Shown piece by piece: positions 14,336 to 15,717 of a stretch of 15,717 nt of DNA. Position numbers and translations under genes: made by a program. Each line of letters begins with the position of its first letter. Position 1 is the first letter of the stretch. Source of the DNA: Sedimenticola sp. (lineage in GTDB: Bacteria > Pseudomonadota > Gammaproteobacteria > Chromatiales > Chromatiaceae); assembly GCA_030619405.1 (NCBI GenBank), contig JAUXBK010000035.1:1-15717 (forward strand), given 5' to 3'. Under the pieces are notes generated by a model, which worked only from the letters and a program-made list of their open reading frames with translations, did no database searches and was not told the origin of the DNA.

Positions 14336-14593
14336 ATGCCTGTTGCCAAGTCCGAAACCGTTCGCTTGTCCAGCAAAGGACAACTCGTTATCCCTCGTAA
14401 GATACGCGAATTGCTGCACTGGGTTTCGGGGACTGAATTGACCGTGATCGCTAGCGGGAAAGGGGTAACGATTCAACCGGCGCAACCAGGCACAGGTAAG
14501 CGTTTGGAGAAGTTGCGTGGTTGTCTGAAGTATAGCGGACCTCGGGTATCCGATGAGGAGTTACAGGCGCCGGTGGACTATCGGGCGGATTGA
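14336..14593 (+). CDS. VapB-type antitoxin, AbrB/MazE-fold DNA-binding protein
   Basis: An 85-residue antitoxin. The N-terminal swapped-hairpin AbrB domain spans about 6-50 (ETVRLSSKGQLVIPRKIREL at 7-26, then the strand TELTVIASGKGVTIQPA). The C-terminal part, about 54-85, ending SDEELQAPVDYRAD, is the usual toxin-binding tail. In the family it binds the PIN toxin and represses its own operon. ATG 14336 has GGAG six bases upstream and is preferred over an in-frame GTG at 14303, which falls within the likely promoter. The gene stops 23 nt before the toxin start. No operator palindrome is obvious to me. Confidence 0.88.
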   Translation: MPVAKSETVRLSSKGQLVIPRKIRELLHWVSGTELTVIASGKGVTIQPAQPGTGKRLEKLRGCLKYSGPRVSDEELQAPVDYRAD

Positions 14594-14616
14594 AGGGCAA
14601 CGGAGGGACGCAGCCG

Positions 14617-15036
14617 ATGATTGCCTTCGATACCAATCTGCTGGTGCGCTTTTTGTTTGACGATGACAAGGCCCAGGCGGACCTGGCCGAAGCTTTGATG
14701 CGGCACAATTCAGTGTTCATATCTCGCACCGTGCTGCTGGAAACCGAGTGGGTGCTGCGCTCCCGTTATGGGCAGGAGCGGCGTGTCCTGGCGGACCTCT
14801 TCGAGCGATTATTGGAAGTGGAGAACGTTGAGATGGAAGACCGGGATTTGGTGGCAAGCGCAGTACAATGGTTCCATCTTGGCACTGACTTTGCCGATGC
14901 CCTCCATTTGGCGGTGTGTGGAACCGCCGTGATGCATACTTTTGACAAGGCTTTCTGTAAAGAGGCCAGAGCCACAGGTGCCGCGCCGAATATTCGGATA
15001 CTGGAAGTCGAGAGTGCCGGTCGATCAGCACAATGA
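14617..15036 (+). CDS. VapC-type toxin, PIN-domain ribonuclease
   Basis: A 139-residue PIN-domain endoribonuclease toxin, neutralised by the upstream antitoxin. The acidic metal-binding residues of the family are visible: D5 in FDTNLLVR, E42 in TVLLETEWVL, D91 and/or D94 in TDFADALHLA, and D110 in HTFDKAF, so the enzyme looks intact. Length is typical. ATG 14617 has GGAGG ten bases upstream; an in-frame TTG at 14590 would overlap the antitoxin stop and lacks a good site. The antitoxin-then-toxin order fits VapBC. The extreme C-terminus (ESAGRSAQ) overlaps a different coding-like frame, hinting that the pair was inserted next to an older gene. Confidence 0.9.
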   Translation: MIAFDTNLLVRFLFDDDKAQADLAEALMRHNSVFISRTVLLETEWVLRSRYGQERRVLADLFERLLEVENVEMEDRDLVASAVQWFHLGTDFADALHLAVCGTAVMHTFDKAFCKEARATGAAPNIRILEVESAGRSAQ

Positions 15037-15124
15037 TCCAGCGGTGACCGATGACGGGACCGATTATCTTACCCCCGCCCTTAAACAACTCAAGGCGCTG
15101 ATCGTCGGCGTCCTCGAATCCTGA
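15014..15124 (+). pseudogene. Coding-like C-terminal remnant of an unidentified gene
   Basis: In a different frame from the toxin, the sequence reads VPVDQHNDPAVTDDGTDY, then LTPALKQLKALIVGVLES and a TGA at 15122-15124. Third codon positions are strongly G/C (GTG, GAC, GGG, CTC, AAG, CTG, ATC, GTC), as in the host genes, and the last part looks like an amphipathic C-terminal helix. No start codon or N-terminal domain is available because the toxin-antitoxin pair lies directly upstream. I do not recognise the family. The left boundary is uncertain. Confidence 0.35.
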
Positions 15125-15133
15125 TTGAATTTA

Positions 15134-15301
15134 TTTAACTGGAGGGTAAGCACCAGGTTAATCCCGTTGTGAGGCTGTTGCCCTCAGCCAGAGGACACCG
15201 TGAACCCATCCATGGGGGCTCGCTGCGGCCATCCCTGGCCACAGACGCCTCTGTCTGAGAGCAACGACCCCACCTTCAAGTAAAGAAAGGTGTTTAACTG
15301 G
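15134..15301. repeat. Palindromic element flanked by 9-bp direct repeats
   Basis: TTTAACTGG occurs at 15134-15142 and again at 15293-15301, with 150 bp between. Inside is an inverted repeat, GTTGCCCTCAGCCAGAGG (15177-15194) against CCTCTGTCTGAGAGCAAC (15248-15265), complementary at 16 of 18 positions. Its centre (CCATCCATGGGGGCTCGCTG, then CGGCCATCCCTGGCC) resembles a class of dispersed palindromic repeats in gammaproteobacteria. Near the right edge is another small stem, CACCTT (15271-15276) with AAGGTG (15287-15292). The 9-bp repeats could be a target-site duplication. No transposase is encoded. Confidence 0.6.
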
Positions 15302-15321
15302 GAGCTTACACTGGAGGCATT

Positions 15322-15378
15322 ATGCAGCTGGGTATGTTGGGTTTGGGCCGTATGGGGGCCAATATGGTGCGCCGTTTG
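15322..15378 (+). pseudogene. gnd: Truncated 5' end of 6-phosphogluconate dehydrogenase
   Basis: From ATG 15322, with GGAGG four bases upstream, the frame encodes 19 residues, MQLGMLGLGRMGANMVRRL, the canonical N-terminus of decarboxylating 6-phosphogluconate dehydrogenase with its NADP-binding G-x-G-x-x-G turn (G7, G9, G12). The match ends abruptly at 15378, where the inverted-repeat element begins. The frame then runs through the element with unrelated residues and stops at 15499-15501 (59 codons in all). The enzyme normally has over 300 residues, so this copy is dead. The intact ribosome site suggests recent truncation. Confidence 0.8.
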
Positions 15379-15530
15379 GGCATCCTTCACCATGCCTTAA
15401 AAGTAGTTTACACTTTCCGCTGTCATCCCGAGGGAAGTGAGGTACGAACGACGAGGGATCTTGACGCATGGAACATCAGGATCTCTCCTTCGTCGAGATG
15501 ACAAATTGTAAACTGGCAATGAAGGATGCC
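15379..15530. mobile_element. 152-bp inverted-repeat element (MITE-like)
   Basis: The ends are perfect 11-bp inverted repeats: GGCATCCTTCA (15379-15389) and TGAAGGATGCC (15520-15530). Nested further in are AGTTTACACTTT (15405-15416) against AAATTGTAAACT (15503-15514), 11 of 12 complementary, and TGTCATCCCGAGGGAAG (15421-15437) against CTTCGTCGAGATGACA (15488-15503), mostly complementary. The inner TGTCATCCCGAG...GAGGGATCT phrase is a widespread dispersed bacterial repeat. The element encodes no protein and could fold into one long hairpin. A gnd fragment abuts its left end and a glutamate-synthase-family fragment its right end, so it marks a recombination or deletion junction. Confidence 0.75.
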
Positions 15531-15710
15531 GAAAAAGGGGCTGGACAACTCAACAACTTCTTCCATGCCTCCACTGAACTAATGCAGTTAATGGCAAGGG
15601 CCTGTGGACACGATCATCTGAACAAGTTCTGCAGCGATGACCTGGCAACCGTCGACCGGGAGATGGCCCATCTGACTGGTATCGCTTACGCAGGCGTGTC
15701 TCTGGACTGA
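15531..15710 (+). pseudogene. C-terminal fragment of an FMN-binding glutamate-synthase-family protein
   Basis: Starting right at the element end, the frame reads EKGAGQLNNFFHASTELM, then ARACGHDHLNKF, DDLATVDREMAHLTGIAYAG, and a stop at 15708-15710. This matches, from memory, the conserved C-terminal region of the FMN-binding glutamate synthase-like family (ARACGH..L..F...DL pattern). The roughly 60 residues are only the tail; the catalytic barrel and cysteine-rich region are gone. A continuous frame opens at ATG 15468 inside the element, producing a fused 80-residue frame, but this has no domain and is probably not a functional gene. The family call is from pattern memory. Confidence 0.7.
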
Positions 15711-15717
15711 CATGGGG

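Noticed and set aside
14590..14616. TTG start adding nine residues to the PIN toxin
   Set aside because: It lacks a good ribosome site, and PIN proteins start just before the first aspartate, as ATG 14617 does.
15468..15530. N-terminal part of an 80-codon frame running out of the inverted-repeat element
   Set aside because: The first 21 codons come from the repeat; the frame is a fusion created by the junction, not a native gene start.
1..15717. CRISPR array, tRNA, rRNA or defence cluster
   Set aside because: No regularly spaced direct repeats, no cloverleaf or rRNA-like sequence, and no nuclease or helicase genes other than the PIN toxin were seen.

Overview
The window looks like a chromosomal segment of a GC-rich gammaproteobacterium. 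The order mlaF-mlaE-mlaD-mlaC-mlaB-murA-hisG-hisD-hisC on one strand is typical of Chromatiales-like and sulfur-oxidizer lineages, and the short-form HisG fits the same groups. The taxon is an inference from gene order and protein style; no rRNA gene is present.

Left part (1-5297): an AT-rich flank with a palindromic dispersed repeat, then a divergent sensory pair. On the minus strand is a membrane-bound cyclic-di-GMP enzyme with a periplasmic heme-c type domain (CxxCH), PAS, GGDEF and EAL. On the plus strand is a dCache-type methyl-accepting chemotaxis protein. They share a 118-bp intergenic region holding a possible leaderless promoter in one direction and a sigma-28-like promoter in the other. 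The chemoreceptor gene runs tail-to-tail into hisC with an 11-bp overlap.

Centre (5287-13157, all minus strand): the Mla phospholipid-transport operon (ATPase, permease, MCE protein, periplasmic carrier, STAS protein) is followed by murA, hisG, hisD and hisC. Most joints are tight: 8-bp overlaps at mlaD/mlaC and mlaC/mlaB, an ATGA overlap at murA/hisG and 3 nt at hisG/hisD. Two joints have been opened by repeat-like sequence: mlaB/murA (171 bp, no ibaG/bolA gene) and hisD/hisC (238 bp with a long inverted repeat). MlaF probably starts at a TTG codon at 13085, downstream of a good sigma-70 promoter.

Right part (13086-15717): an intergenic region with a Pho-box-like promoter leads into a divergent UspA-like protein. 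A 45-codon minus-strand reading frame follows, then a VapBC-type toxin-antitoxin pair (AbrB-fold antitoxin, PIN-domain toxin). After that the sequence is a gene graveyard: a coding-like C-terminal scrap, a palindromic element flanked by 9-bp direct repeats, the first 19 codons of 6-phosphogluconate dehydrogenase, a 152-bp inverted-repeat element, and the C-terminal about 60 residues of an FMN-binding glutamate-synthase-family protein. The two gene pieces stop and start exactly at the element ends, pointing to recombination or deletion at dispersed repeats. No tRNA, rRNA, CRISPR array or complete transposase is visible. I see no clear new defence or metabolic system; the most unusual parts are the repeat-driven rearrangements on the right and the paired heme-c/cyclic-di-GMP sensor and chemoreceptor on the left.
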